NCBI RefSeq assembly: GCF_000691805.2
Contig: NZ_DF820487.1
Span: 1 to 64,000 of the forward strand
Direction of reading: 5' to 3'
From: Weissella oryzae SG25
Lineage (GTDB): Bacteria; Bacillota; Bacilli; Lactobacillales; Lactobacillaceae
DNA length: 64,000 bases
Under the pieces are notes generated by a model that was not told where the DNA came from, made no database searches, and saw only the letters and a program-made list of their open reading frames with translations. The position numbers and the translations under genes are program-made. Positions 56,329 through 64,000 of the stretch are shown here, piece after piece (the stretch's first letter is position 1; each line of letters starts with the position of its first letter).

Positions 56329-57315
56329 ATGAACAAGAAGATTGTAGGAACTTTAGCAGTAATTGTAGCCGTTTTAGCTGGTGCCGGTATTTATTCAGGG
56401 GTTAATGCTCAAAAGGCTAAGGTGCCAACCGTTGGCGTCTTGCAATTTATGTCACACCCCGCCTTGGATCAAATCTATAGCGGAATTAAAGTTGGGTTAG
56501 CTGATTCTGGCTATAAAGTAGGCAAGGATGTGAAAATTGATTTTCAAAATGCCCAAGGAGATCAGAGCAATCTAAAAACAATGTCAACGAAGTTTGCTAA
56601 TGAAAAAGCAAATGTTTCAGTTGGAATTGCTACTCCAGCCGCAATTGCCGTAGCAAATACAGTTACTAGTAAGCCTGTGATTTTCTCGGCTTCAACCAAT
56701 CCAATTGGTGCAAAATTAGTTAAGTCATATAGCCACCCAGGTGGTAATGTTAGCGGTGTTTCTGACCAAGCTCCATTGGCTGCTCAATTAAAGATGATGA
56801 AGACTTTCATGCCTGATTTAAAGACGCTAGGAATTATTTATACTTCATCCGATGATTCAGCAACCACTGAAGCAAAAAAGATGGCTAGTTTAGCAAAAGC
56901 CGCTGGTATCGAAGTTAAGGAATACACGATTGCTTCTTCAAATGATTTGAATCAAACATCACTACAAATGGTTAATAATAACAACGTGCAAGCCGTCTTC
57001 GTACCAACTGATAACACTATTGCAGGAGCCTTCACAACGCTATTGAAAAATACCGATAATGCAAAGGTACCAGTATTCCCAACGGTTGATACGATGGTAA
57101 AGCAGGGCGGTGTTGCTGCTGAATCAATTAACGAAAAAGAAATTGGTGTTAAGACTGGTGAGATGATTGCCCAAGTCTTAAAGGGTAAGCAACCAGGCAA
57201 GATGCCAGTTGAATTTATGAAAAAGGGTAATTTGGTAATTAATAAAGCCGAAGCAAACAAGCTTGGTTTGACAATTCCAAATGAATACAACAAGGCAAAG
57301 ATTGTAGGAGAGTAA
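56329..57315 (+). CDS. trpX: Tryptophan ABC transporter substrate-binding protein
   Basis: 328-residue type-I periplasmic-binding-fold protein of the ABC_sub_bind (PF04392) group. N-terminal hydrophobic segment (about residues 5-24) but no lipobox cysteine, so it is anchored by an uncleaved helix or secreted. Conserved blocks: VGVLQFMSHPALDQ, STNPIGAKLV, SGVSD and FVPTDNT. AGGAGAAG precedes ATG 56329. The Trp-Trp leader upstream supports tryptophan or a precursor as substrate. First gene of a three-gene importer. Confidence 0.88.
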   Translation: MNKKIVGTLAVIVAVLAGAGIYSGVNAQKAKVPTVGVLQFMSHPALDQIYSGIKVGLADSGYKVGKDVKIDFQNAQGDQSNLKTMSTKFANEKANVSVGIATPAAIAVANTVTSKPVIFSASTNPIGAKLVKSYSHPGGNVSGVSDQAPLAAQLKMMKTFMPDLKTLGIIYTSSDDSATTEAKKMASLAKAAGIEVKEYTIASSNDLNQTSLQMVNNNNVQAVFVPTDNTIAGAFTTLLKNTDNAKVPVFPTVDTMVKQGGVAAESINEKEIGVKTGEMIAQVLKGKQPGKMPVEFMKKGNLVINKAEANKLGLTIPNEYNKAKIVGE

Positions 57316-57316
57316 G

Positions 57317-58219
57317 ATGCAGTTAATTATTTCAGCAATTGGGCAAGGCCTACTTTGGGCGACATTGGGGATTGGTTTATTTCTAACCTTTCGAATTTTA
57401 GATTTTCCAGATATGACAGTTGAAGGAACCTTTCCGCTTGGTGCGGCTACAGGCGTTACTTTAATTGCGCAAGGGATGAATCCCTTGTTAGCTAGTCTGC
57501 TGGCAGCCTTAGCGGGGGCCCTTGCTGGTCTAGTAACTGGTTTACTTTACACTAAAGGAAAAGTGCCAATTCTCTTAGCCGGAATTTTAACGATGACGGC
57601 AATTTATTCAATTAATCTCCGGATTATGGGGCAGGCTAATCGATCATTATTAGGCGTTCAAACGATTTTTTCTGGCTTAGGTTTAGACAAGCTACCACCT
57701 AATTATGCCGCCGTCCTAATCGGAACCGTTGTCATTGCGATTATCACAATCTTAGTTGCAATCTTTTTACAGACAGAACTAGGTCAAGCCTTTATCGTTA
57801 CTGGTGATAACAGGACGATGGCTCGCTCATTAGGGATTAATACTGATAGTATGACAATTTTGGGGCTAATGATTTCAAATGCTTTAATTGCTTTTGCCGG
57901 TTCACTTGTGGCACAAAATAATGGTTTTGCCGATGTAAACATGGGAATTGGCATTATCGTGGTTGCACTAGCTTCAATTATTATTGGTGAGGTTAGTTAT
58001 CCGGGTAACTTATCAATAACTAATCGCTTAATCACGATTATTATCGGCTCGATTCTATATCGTTTTGTTCTAGTGATTGTCTTAGCAATTGGCTTCTCAG
58101 CTAATGACTTAAACTTATTTAGCGCGGTAATTCTTGGCCTAGCCTTGATTTTGCCACAGCTACGTAAATTTTTCCGTTTGGAAAGCATTATTAAAAGAGG
58201 GGTGAATAGCCATGACTGA
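57317..58219 (+). CDS. trpY: ABC transporter permease, TrpY
   Basis: 300-residue membrane permease with about eight hydrophobic segments; motif LDFPDMTVEGTFPLGAA near residue 30 is typical of the permeases paired with PF04392 binding proteins. TGDNRTMARSLGI near residue 158 is the coupling-helix EAA-like loop. Overlaps the ATPase gene by eight bases. Confidence 0.88.
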   Translation: MQLIISAIGQGLLWATLGIGLFLTFRILDFPDMTVEGTFPLGAATGVTLIAQGMNPLLASLLAALAGALAGLVTGLLYTKGKVPILLAGILTMTAIYSINLRIMGQANRSLLGVQTIFSGLGLDKLPPNYAAVLIGTVVIAIITILVAIFLQTELGQAFIVTGDNRTMARSLGINTDSMTILGLMISNALIAFAGSLVAQNNGFADVNMGIGIIVVALASIIIGEVSYPGNLSITNRLITIIIGSILYRFVLVIVLAIGFSANDLNLFSAVILGLALILPQLRKFFRLESIIKRGVNSHD

Positions 58220-58982
58220 AATTGATGTAGCCTTAATTGATGCGACCGTAACTGTAAATGCTGGCCTAAGCAATGAAAAAAATATTCTTGACCATGTTTC
58301 TTTAGAATTGGCGGCGGGTGATTTTGTTTCAGTATTGGGCTCAAATGGTGCTGGAAAATCGACCCTCTTTAATGTAATTGCAGGAACCTTACCGCTAACA
58401 GGTGGCGAAATTCATTTAGGTGGGATTAATGTAACGCATTTATCAGAGACTGAACGAACAAAGTATCTGTCGCGGGTCTTTCAAGATCCTAAGTTAGGGA
58501 CGGCACCGCGGATGACTGTTGCTGAAAATCTATTATTGGCTGAAAGGCGTGGTCAAAGGCGCCGGTTACGTAACCGAAATTTGACTAAAGCGAAATTAGC
58601 CGAGTATGGTCAATTAACTGCTAAAATGGGTAACGGTTTGGATAGTCGGTTGAGTATGGCAACTGGTGATTTATCTGGTGGTCAAAGGCAAGCCTTATCT
58701 TTTCTAATGGCTACGCAAAGTCAGCCCAAGGTGTTGTTGCTAGATGAACACACCGCAGCGCTGGACCCAAAGACCTCAGCTCAATTAATGCAAATTACCG
58801 ATCAAAGTATTAAGGCTGCTAATTTGACGGCATTAATGATTACGCATGACTTAACAGATGCCCTAGAATATGGAAATCGGTTATTGATTATTGCAGATGG
58901 TAAGGTTGCTTTAGATGTAAGTGGTGCGGTTAAAAATAAATTAACCGTCACAGATTTATTAACTTATTTTAACCGCTATTAA
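58212..58982 (+). CDS. trpZ: ABC transporter ATPase, TrpZ
   Basis: 256-residue nucleotide-binding subunit. Walker A GSNGAGKST near residue 43, signature GDLSGGQRQALSF near 153, Walker B VLLLDEHTAALDP near 173 (His in place of the usual Pro in the D-E-P), and H-loop ITHD. Last gene; followed by a perfect terminator. Confidence 0.92.
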   Translation: MTEIDVALIDATVTVNAGLSNEKNILDHVSLELAAGDFVSVLGSNGAGKSTLFNVIAGTLPLTGGEIHLGGINVTHLSETERTKYLSRVFQDPKLGTAPRMTVAENLLLAERRGQRRRLRNRNLTKAKLAEYGQLTAKMGNGLDSRLSMATGDLSGGQRQALSFLMATQSQPKVLLLDEHTAALDPKTSAQLMQITDQSIKAANLTALMITHDLTDALEYGNRLLIIADGKVALDVSGAVKNKLTVTDLLTYFNRY

Positions 58983-59000
58983 AGTACGTCTCAAATATGA

Positions 59001-59038
59001 AGACTGTCTGAAATTAATTTCAGACAGTCTTTGTTTTT
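59001..59038 (+). terminator. Terminator of the transporter operon
   Basis: AGACTGTCTGAAA pairs perfectly with TTTCAGACAGTCT around TTAA, followed by TTGTTTTT. Confidence 0.9.
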
Positions 59039-59165
59039 TAAAGATAAAGACTTTAAAAACTATGAAGGATAGTTTATTATTTAATAATTGCAATGTGCTT
59101 TTTGCATTTAGAATTAAATTAGCGTAGATTTAACTGTTAGAATAAATTAGTTAGGTAGGGGTAGA

Positions 59166-59534
59166 ATGCAATATTGGAGACGCATATTAGCAGTTGGCTT
59201 TGGTGGCTTCTTTGGTGGGGCGTTGCGCGAGGCCATTGAATTATGGATGGCTGGGCCATTTCCGTGGGGAACAATCGTGATCAATTTAGTTGGTACCTTT
59301 ATTTCGGCTTTTTTGGTCATTCTTTTTGCGCATAAAATTGGTGTCGGACAAATAACATCTGATTTTGTTTTGGTTGGTATCTTAGGGGCCTTTACCACTT
59401 TTTCAACTGCCATCCTCGACATGGTAAAGCTTGGTCATATCTGGCCAGCACTAATGTATTTTGTAATTACCTTGTTAGGGGGCCTAGTTGTAGTAATTTT
59501 CGCCCGTAATCTAGCGCGAAAGGTGGTTGCTTAA
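59166..59534 (+). CDS. crcB1: Fluoride exporter CrcB/Fluc, first subunit
   Basis: 122-residue four-helix membrane protein. GGALREAI near residue 18, the pore-lining NLVGTF near 42 and the TTFSTA motif near 75 are family hallmarks. Fluc channels are antiparallel dimers, so two adjacent homologues point to a heterodimer. No fluoride riboswitch is visible upstream. AGGTAGGGG precedes the ATG. Confidence 0.92.
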   Translation: MQYWRRILAVGFGGFFGGALREAIELWMAGPFPWGTIVINLVGTFISAFLVILFAHKIGVGQITSDFVLVGILGAFTTFSTAILDMVKLGHIWPALMYFVITLLGGLVVVIFARNLARKVVA

Positions 59535-59903
59535 ATGCAATTAATATTATTGGCCGGTTTTGGAGCAATTTTCGGTTCGATTCTACGATTTTTACTCTTA
59601 GAATTAGGTGAACGTTATTTTGGTGAGGCAGCTAGCTGGATGGTTATGATTATTAACCTCAGTGCTTCATTTTTGATTGGAATTGCTTTTGCCTTACATT
59701 TGCAGTCTAGTATGAATGTTTTTTGGGCAACCGGTATTCTAGGGGGATATTCAACTTTTTCAGCACCAATTGTTGAATTAGCCGATGCCTTTGAACGTAA
59801 TGAACGTGGCGATCGGACCTTGATTGAAATTAAGACCCTTATCGCCTTTTTTGGGGGCTTAGTAATGTTATTTTTGGGGATTATTGTAGCAAAAACTTTC
59901 TAA
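59535..59903 (+). CDS. crcB2: Fluoride exporter CrcB/Fluc, second subunit
   Basis: 122-residue homologue starting right after the first stop. SILRFLLLE and the IINLSASF segment (Ser-Ala in place of the usual Val-Gly after Asn-Leu) with YSTFSAP near 75 give the same fold; charge distribution of the loops differs from the first subunit, fitting opposite insertion. Forms a heterodimer with crcB1. Confidence 0.9.
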   Translation: MQLILLAGFGAIFGSILRFLLLELGERYFGEAASWMVMIINLSASFLIGIAFALHLQSSMNVFWATGILGGYSTFSAPIVELADAFERNERGDRTLIEIKTLIAFFGGLVMLFLGIIVAKTF

Positions 59904-59927
59904 AAATAAATACAATGAGGTATAAGC

Positions 59928-60794
59928 ATGTCAAAAATTGCAGTACTCACGAATAGTTCAAGTTACTTAACAGCAGCAGAATTAAATCGTTTGGATATTA
60001 AAACATTCCCTGATGTTGTGATGATGGGCGCAACGGAGTATTTTGAAGGGATTAGTTGGCAAAGTCAAATTGAATTTTATCAATTTCAGCAAACGGCTAA
60101 GCCAGCTTTGACAACTTCACAAGTAGCGATTGGTGTAATTGATGAATATTTACATGAGCTAGCCAAGGCGGGCTATACGGATGTAATTTTTGTCGCAATT
60201 TCGGCTGGAATTTCTGGGTTAGTATCAAGTTTAACTGCCTTGGCAAATGAAGTGCCAATTAAACTGCATGTTTGGGATACAAAGATTGCTGCCAGAGGGG
60301 CTGGTAATCAAGCTCTACTAGCAGCTGAGCTCGTGCATGCGAACAAACCGGTGGAAGAGATTCTTACGCAGTTGGCAGTCTTACGGGCTTCGACGGATGT
60401 TCGTTTTGTTGTTGATGATATTAAACATCTACAACGAACGGGACGGCTATCAAATGGGGCAGCACTACTAGGTTCATTATTAAATATCAAACCGATGCTT
60501 ACTTTTGATGATGGTAAGATTATTGCCATTGGTAAAGAACGCCAAATGACGCGTGCATGGAAAAAAATCCAAGAAAATTTGAATACGGTAATTGCAACGG
60601 TTGACTATCCGCTCAGAGTAACAATTTTAGATGCGAATAATCCAAAATTGGCGGAGCGTTGGATTGCTGAATTAACAGCCATGGCACCAGATTTGATAAT
60701 TGAACATTCAATTATCGGACCATACATTGGTGTCCATACTGGTGAAAAGGCAATGGGTGTCATCTGGGCACGTGATTATCAATCATTGGTTTAA
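59928..60794 (+). CDS. DegV family fatty-acid-binding protein
   Basis: 288-residue DegV protein; members bind fatty acids and present them to fatty acid kinase (FakB). Conserved blocks: TNSSSYL near residue 9, TSQVAIG near 61, FVAISAGISG near 86, and DDIKHLQRTGRLSNG near 163. No fakA is nearby. AATGAGGTATAAGC precedes the ATG. Own terminator. Confidence 0.92.
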   Translation: MSKIAVLTNSSSYLTAAELNRLDIKTFPDVVMMGATEYFEGISWQSQIEFYQFQQTAKPALTTSQVAIGVIDEYLHELAKAGYTDVIFVAISAGISGLVSSLTALANEVPIKLHVWDTKIAARGAGNQALLAAELVHANKPVEEILTQLAVLRASTDVRFVVDDIKHLQRTGRLSNGAALLGSLLNIKPMLTFDDGKIIAIGKERQMTRAWKKIQENLNTVIATVDYPLRVTILDANNPKLAERWIAELTAMAPDLIIEHSIIGPYIGVHTGEKAMGVIWARDYQSLV

Positions 60795-60800
60795 AAAATT

Positions 60801-60837
60801 AAAAGCGAGCATGTCTACAAAGACATGCTCGCTTTTT
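60801..60837. terminator. Bidirectional terminator
   Basis: AAAAGCGAGCATGTCT pairs perfectly with AGACATGCTCGCTTTT; serves the DegV gene and the convergent VOC gene. Confidence 0.92.
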
Positions 60838-60842
60838 AGGAC

Positions 60843-61184
60843 TTATTTATTTGCAATTACTTCGATGTGATTACCTTCAAAATCATCTAAGTGGAATGTT
60901 ACGTGCTTACCATCTGCACTTTCTGTAACGGGTGCACTTTGTTGTACATAATAATTAATGAGATGCTTTTCAACTGTGCTTTCATGATCACGCACAACTA
61001 CCGTTACCGTAATTGGCTCAGCTTCAACTTCATCAAAGACGATTGCTTCTTGGTTAAAAAAGAGGTGCCGGTCCTCATGCTCACCGAATTCAGTTGGTAA
61101 ATCGAAAACCTCCCGGTAAAAACGAACAGCTCGACCAAGATTTTTACTAGGAATATATTTGGGACTAAACTTACGCACACGCAT
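60843..61184 (-). CDS. VOC (glyoxalase/dioxygenase) superfamily protein
   Basis: 113-residue protein with a vicinal-oxygen-chelate fold: SKNLGRAVRFYREVFDLP at the start, FHLDDFEGNHIEVIANK at the end (metal-ligand Glu in the last strand). Single-domain members act as dimers in glyoxalase-like chemistry or antibiotic resistance; substrate unknown. GAAAGAAGG lies six bases upstream of the ATG. Confidence 0.85.
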   Translation of the reverse strand: MRVRKFSPKYIPSKNLGRAVRFYREVFDLPTEFGEHEDRHLFFNQEAIVFDEVEAEPITVTVVVRDHESTVEKHLINYYVQQSAPVTESADGKHVTFHLDDFEGNHIEVIANK

Positions 61185-61234
61185 AAAAAACCTTCTTTCA
61201 AAAACAATTAGTATGATTATACCGCTTTACATTC

Positions 61235-61249
61235 TAGAGTGACACTCTA
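61235..61249. promoter_or_regulatory. Palindromic operator between VOC and RadC-like genes
   Basis: TAGAGTGACACTCTA is a perfect 7+1+7 palindrome in the 92-base divergent gap. On the reverse strand a TATAAT box lies 14 bases downstream of it (about 61216-61221). It looks like a regulator binding site; no regulator gene is adjacent. Confidence 0.5.
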
Positions 61250-61276
61250 TCTTGTTAAGTATAAGGGGGTGTTAAG

Positions 61277-61711
61277 ATGGAAATGATAAAATCGGTGCAA
61301 CAGCTTGGTCAAATTATGGTTAATAAAATTGGAACTGCGGTTCAAGAAGAATGTTGGGTTGTCGGCCTTTCAACTCAAATGGCAGTTTTAATCATGCAAA
61401 GAGTTGCCTTAGGGAGTGTTGACCATGTAGACGTGCAACCACGTGATATTTTTCGACCGTTAATTGCGATGAATGTCTACGGTTTTGTGCTTATCCATAA
61501 TCACCCAAGTAATAATTTAAACCTGTCGGAAAATGATGAAAAATTTAAGATTCAAATTGAAATTTGTAGTAAAATTATACAATGTCATTTTCTAGATTTT
61601 ATCGTAGTTACCCGCCAAGAATTTATTAGTCAGCGTTCGATTAATCGAATGCCACAAATTTCCTTGGCTGAGGTAATCCTGCCATTTACGGACTCAGTAG
61701 GGCTGTGCTAA
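61277..61711 (+). CDS. RadC-like JAMM-domain protein lacking the N-terminal domain
   Basis: 144 residues, about two thirds the length of ordinary RadC (about 220). The metalloprotease-like JAMM motif is intact: HNHPSNNLNLSEND near residue 73, which is H-x-H-P-S-(x5)-L-S-x-x-D. The N-terminal helix-hairpin-helix (DNA-binding) domain of RadC is absent; a start at 61277 has AAGGGGGTG upstream. radC next to mreB is conserved in lactic acid bacteria, so this is the RadC of the locus, shortened. Despite its name RadC is not shown to repair DNA. Confidence 0.8.
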   Translation: MEMIKSVQQLGQIMVNKIGTAVQEECWVVGLSTQMAVLIMQRVALGSVDHVDVQPRDIFRPLIAMNVYGFVLIHNHPSNNLNLSENDEKFKIQIEICSKIIQCHFLDFIVVTRQEFISQRSINRMPQISLAEVILPFTDSVGLC

Positions 61712-61809
61712 AATTAAAGGGATATGTTCAATTGCTTTTTTAAAATCTTAAAAACTTGTAATAGATAAACTCAAATAAAATATTCAAAGAAGGAAAAGGG
61801 ATAAATACT

Positions 61810-62811
61810 GTGTTCTCATTTGGAAGTCGAAATGTTGGTATTGATTTAGGTACTGCAAATACGCTCGTTTATATTGAAGGAAAAGGGATTGTTTTGCGTG
61901 AGCCATCTGTGGTTGCCCGTAACACAAGAACCGACGAAGTTGTTGCGGTTGGGGAAGCCGCAAAAGAGATGCTTGGTCGTACGCCAGGATCAATCAAAGC
62001 CATTCGTCCAATGCGTGATGGTGTGATTGCTGACTACGAAACAACTGTGGCAATGCTTAAGTATTATTTGAACAAGGCGTTGGGCAATGGCCGGACAAAT
62101 CCGAAGGTTGTAATTGGTGTGCCTTCTGGCGTAACCGCTGTGGAACGTCGGGCAGTAACTGATGCTGCTCGGGTTGCTGGGGCTAAGGATGCCTTCGTGA
62201 TTGAAGAGCCATTTGCCGCAGCTGTCGGAGCTGGTTTGCCAGTCATGGAGCCAACTGGTTCAATGGTTGTAGACATGGGTGGTGGAACAACTGATGTTGC
62301 GACAATCTCATTGGGTGGAATCGTGTCTTCACGATCAATTCGGATGGCTGGTGACCGGCTTGATGATGCAATTATGACTTATATCCGCCAAAACTACTCA
62401 GTTTTGATTGGTGAACAATCAGCTGAGCGCCTAAAGATGGAAATTGGTTCAGCAAACTTAGAGTTGGCTAAGGATATGGATGGCGCTACGATTCGTGGAC
62501 GTGACCTAGTAACTGGTTTACCAAAGACAATCGAAGTAACCGCTTTTGATGTTGCTGATGCGATTAAAGATGTGATTGCTGAGATTATTGTGGCAATTAA
62601 GGAGACTCTTGAAGAGACATCACCTGAAATTGCAGCTGATGTGATTGATCATGGAATTATTTTAACTGGTGGGGGAGCACTTTTGCACCATATCGATGAA
62701 GTGATTGCCGATGCAACCAAAGTTCCGGTCTTTATTGCGACTGAGCCGCTTGATGCTGTCGTTTTGGGAACGGGTGAAATCTTAAAGTCAATCGACGTTT
62801 TGAACAATTAA
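61810..62811 (+). CDS. mreB: Rod-shape determining protein MreB
   Basis: 333-residue actin homologue that positions lateral wall synthesis. Phosphate-1 loop [12 protein letters not shown] at residue 10, [16 protein letters not shown] near 157 and TGGGALL near 285 form the actin ATPase core. Start is GTG at 61810 with AAGGAAAAGG 10 bases upstream. Presence of mreB with mreC implies rod or coccobacillary growth capability. Confidence 0.96.
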   Translation: MFSFGSRNVGIDLGTANTLVYIEGKGIVLREPSVVARNTRTDEVVAVGEAAKEMLGRTPGSIKAIRPMRDGVIADYETTVAMLKYYLNKALGNGRTNPKVVIGVPSGVTAVERRAVTDAARVAGAKDAFVIEEPFAAAVGAGLPVMEPTGSMVVDMGGGTTDVATISLGGIVSSRSIRMAGDRLDDAIMTYIRQNYSVLIGEQSAERLKMEIGSANLELAKDMDGATIRGRDLVTGLPKTIEVTAFDVADAIKDVIAEIIVAIKETLEETSPEIAADVIDHGIILTGGGALLHHIDEVIADATKVPVFIATEPLDAVVLGTGEILKSIDVLNN

Positions 62812-62824
62812 GATAGCTTTGGTG

Positions 62825-62858
62825 GCGCATCACATATTAGATGTGATGCGCTTTTCTT
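62825..62858 (+). terminator. Terminator after mreB
   Basis: GCGCATCACAT pairs with ATGTGATGCGC around ATTAG and is followed by TTTTCTT. It separates mreB from mreC, so mreC needs partial read-through or its own promoter. Confidence 0.8.
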
Positions 62859-62916
62859 AAAGAAAAGATGCTGACTTAATCGGAAATAAAATTAGTCGTG
62901 AACGAAGGGAGTTATA

Positions 62917-63768
62917 ATGAAAAATCCATTTTCTTCACGTCGTTTGGTGATTGCAGTAATAATTGCGATTTTAACAATTGCAATTATTACGATTAGTTCA
63001 AATGCCCGCAATTCAAAGGCAGAACCTTCGTTGCCAAGTCGAGTATTATCAGACATTACTGGCTGGACAGCTCAGGTGGTTGGAACGCCAGTTAAAGCCC
63101 TGACGACGAGTGTGGCGTCGGTTCAACAATTGTTGAATACTTATCAAGAAAATGAAAAGTTGACAACTCGAATTGATGAACTAGCACAAGCTAAGGTTCA
63201 GTTGCAAACCTTGCAAGCTGAAAATAAAGCACTTAAGAACCAATTGAACTTAGATTCAACTTTGACCGACTTTAAAGTTGTGAATGCAGTTGTAATTTCG
63301 CGTTCACCATCAAATTGGCAGTCACAAATTATTATTAATAAAGGGACTGATGCTGGTTTGAAGCGTAATATGTCGGTGATGGGTTCTGGTGGCTTGGTTG
63401 GTCGGATTGTGCAAGTTAATACGACTAATTCTAAAGTAGAATTGATTTCTGACAATAGCCAGACAGCTAACCGCTTTGCAATTCGAGTAGCAACTAGCAA
63501 TGGTGAGGTTGTTGATGGAATCATCTCTGGTTTTAATCAGACAAAAAATGAAATTATTATGAGCAACATTACATCACAAACTGAAGTGAAAAAGGGTGAT
63601 ATGGTTACAACATCTGGCTTAGGTGGGGTAACGCCATCTGGTTTGTATGTGGGTAAGGTTGATGCTGTTACTAAGGATGAGGGCGGAGTTTCAAAGCAAA
63701 TTTTGATTAAGCCAGCAACTGACTTTAATAACATCCCAGTTGTGTCCGTGGCAATTCCACAATCATAA
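62917..63768 (+). CDS. mreC: Rod-shape determining protein MreC
   Basis: 283-residue membrane-anchored elongasome scaffold. N-terminal membrane helix (about residues 9-27), a coiled coil (about residues 68-112) with TRIDELAQAKVQLQTLQAEN, and the double beta-barrel domain with NKGTDAGLKRNMSV and SGLGGVTPSGLYVGKV. AAGGGAG precedes the ATG. mreD is not visible. Confidence 0.94.
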   Translation: MKNPFSSRRLVIAVIIAILTIAIITISSNARNSKAEPSLPSRVLSDITGWTAQVVGTPVKALTTSVASVQQLLNTYQENEKLTTRIDELAQAKVQLQTLQAENKALKNQLNLDSTLTDFKVVNAVVISRSPSNWQSQIIINKGTDAGLKRNMSVMGSGGLVGRIVQVNTTNSKVELISDNSQTANRFAIRVATSNGEVVDGIISGFNQTKNEIIMSNITSQTEVKKGDMVTTSGLGGVTPSGLYVGKVDAVTKDEGGVSKQILIKPATDFNNIPVVSVAIPQS

Positions 63769-63779
63769 TAGAGAAAAAT

Positions 63780-63823
63780 AAGCCCGACCGATTAGCTTGA
63801 ACTAATTGGTCGGGCTTATTTTT
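63780..63823. terminator. Bidirectional terminator
   Basis: AAGCCCGACCGATTAG pairs with TAATTGGTCGGGCTT with one G-T; serves mreC and the convergent carbonic anhydrase gene. Confidence 0.85.
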
Positions 63824-64000
63824 ATTCGTGATAAAGAATTGGACGGTCATTAAGTGGTTGAAGGTCACGATTATTCTTAGCTGCAAGGCCTTCCAAGAAA
63901 GCTAGTTGTTCTTGGCTTAAAGTAACTGGGTCTTTAATAACGTACCATTCAACATCTTCGGTTAAAGGTGGCGTTGTTAATGAGCCTAGGTAGTGATAAT
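63822..64000 (-). CDS. Alpha-carbonic anhydrase, C-terminal fragment
   Basis: Last 58 residues of a gene entering the window on the reverse strand. SLTTPPLTEDVEW and NNRDLQPLNDRPI match the alpha-carbonic anhydrase C-terminus (family patterns SLTTPPCTE and NNRPxQPLNGR); the substrate-pocket Thr of the first motif is kept and the Cys of the family PPC is Leu. The protein would supply bicarbonate. The window cuts off the metal-binding half, so activity cannot be judged. Confidence 0.8.
   Translation of the reverse strand, partial: YHYLGSLTTPPLTEDVEWYVIKDPVTLSQEQLAFLEGLAAKNNRDLQPLNDRPILYHE

Noticed and set aside
58983-59165. Fluoride riboswitch in front of crcB1
   Set aside because: The conserved GGNGAUGG-type core and pseudoknot pairing could not be found; only AT-rich sequence is present.
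1-64000. CRISPR array, rRNA or tRNA genes, insertion sequence
   Set aside because: No regularly spaced identical repeats, no rRNA segments, no tRNA cloverleaf with TTCRANNC, and no transposase frame with terminal repeats were recognised.

Overview
The window looks like a chromosomal segment of a low-to-mid GC lactic acid bacterium. The best fit is Leuconostocaceae, probably Weissella or a close relative. The reasons are a Firmicutes-type gene order (yqeG-yqeH-yhbY-nadD-yqeK-rsfS-yqeM-tmcAL-yceD, mutS-mutL, radC-mreB-mreC, nrdHEF), a Val T-box leader in front of valS, a KxYKxGKxW-type giant Ser/Ala-rich surface protein, and a D-Ala-D-Ala ligase carrying the Phe residue typical of intrinsically vancomycin-resistant genera. 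The genus is an inference; no rRNA gene is present to settle it.

Layout. 1-2038 is the right end of a prophage: a small coiled-coil protein, a holin, a secreted GH25 endolysin and a small reverse-strand membrane protein. The prophage junction falls inside the first gene of a glycosyltransferase pair, leaving only its 3' part (2039-2566) in front of an intact partner (2569-4176). 4278-22000 holds housekeeping genes: phosphoglucomutase, an old yellow enzyme, lemA-htpX, an AI-2E-family exporter, a DNA methyltransferase-type repair protein, hemolysin III, T-box-valS, folC, rlmD, a Gfo/Idh oxidoreductase, a DEAD-box helicase and an APC permease. 22042-24907 carries a YefM/YoeB toxin-antitoxin pair, a phage-like amidase and a DUF2785 protein.

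24913-37855 is dominated by one giant adhesin. It has an N-terminal signal, a lectin-like domain, a MucBP-like domain, then about 3,600 residues of Ser/Ala/Thr-rich sequence. A single-base deletion near 36610 splits it; restoring one base gives a continuous 4,144-residue protein with an unusual sorting signal. Beneath the low complexity I find a repeat of about 177 residues.

38000-50692 is core: ddl, the yqe ribosome-assembly/NAD cluster, mutS-mutL and a flavodoxin. 50799-56041 has HU, a DUF1831 protein and a class Ib ribonucleotide reductase set in which nrdI is divergent from nrdHEF. 56051-58982 is a three-gene ABC transporter preceded by a 14-codon leader peptide ending Trp-Trp-Arg-Arg and a stack of hairpins ending in a terminator: a translation-coupled Trp attenuator. 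59166-64000 has paired fluoride channels, a DegV protein, a VOC protein, a RadC-like JAMM protein, mreB, mreC and the end of an alpha-carbonic anhydrase.

How parts may connect: the disrupted glycosyltransferase pair resembles enzymes that glycosylate Ser-rich adhesins, and the giant adhesin 21 kb away is a plausible substrate. Both being damaged in the same window is the most interesting biology here, together with the Trp leader attenuator.
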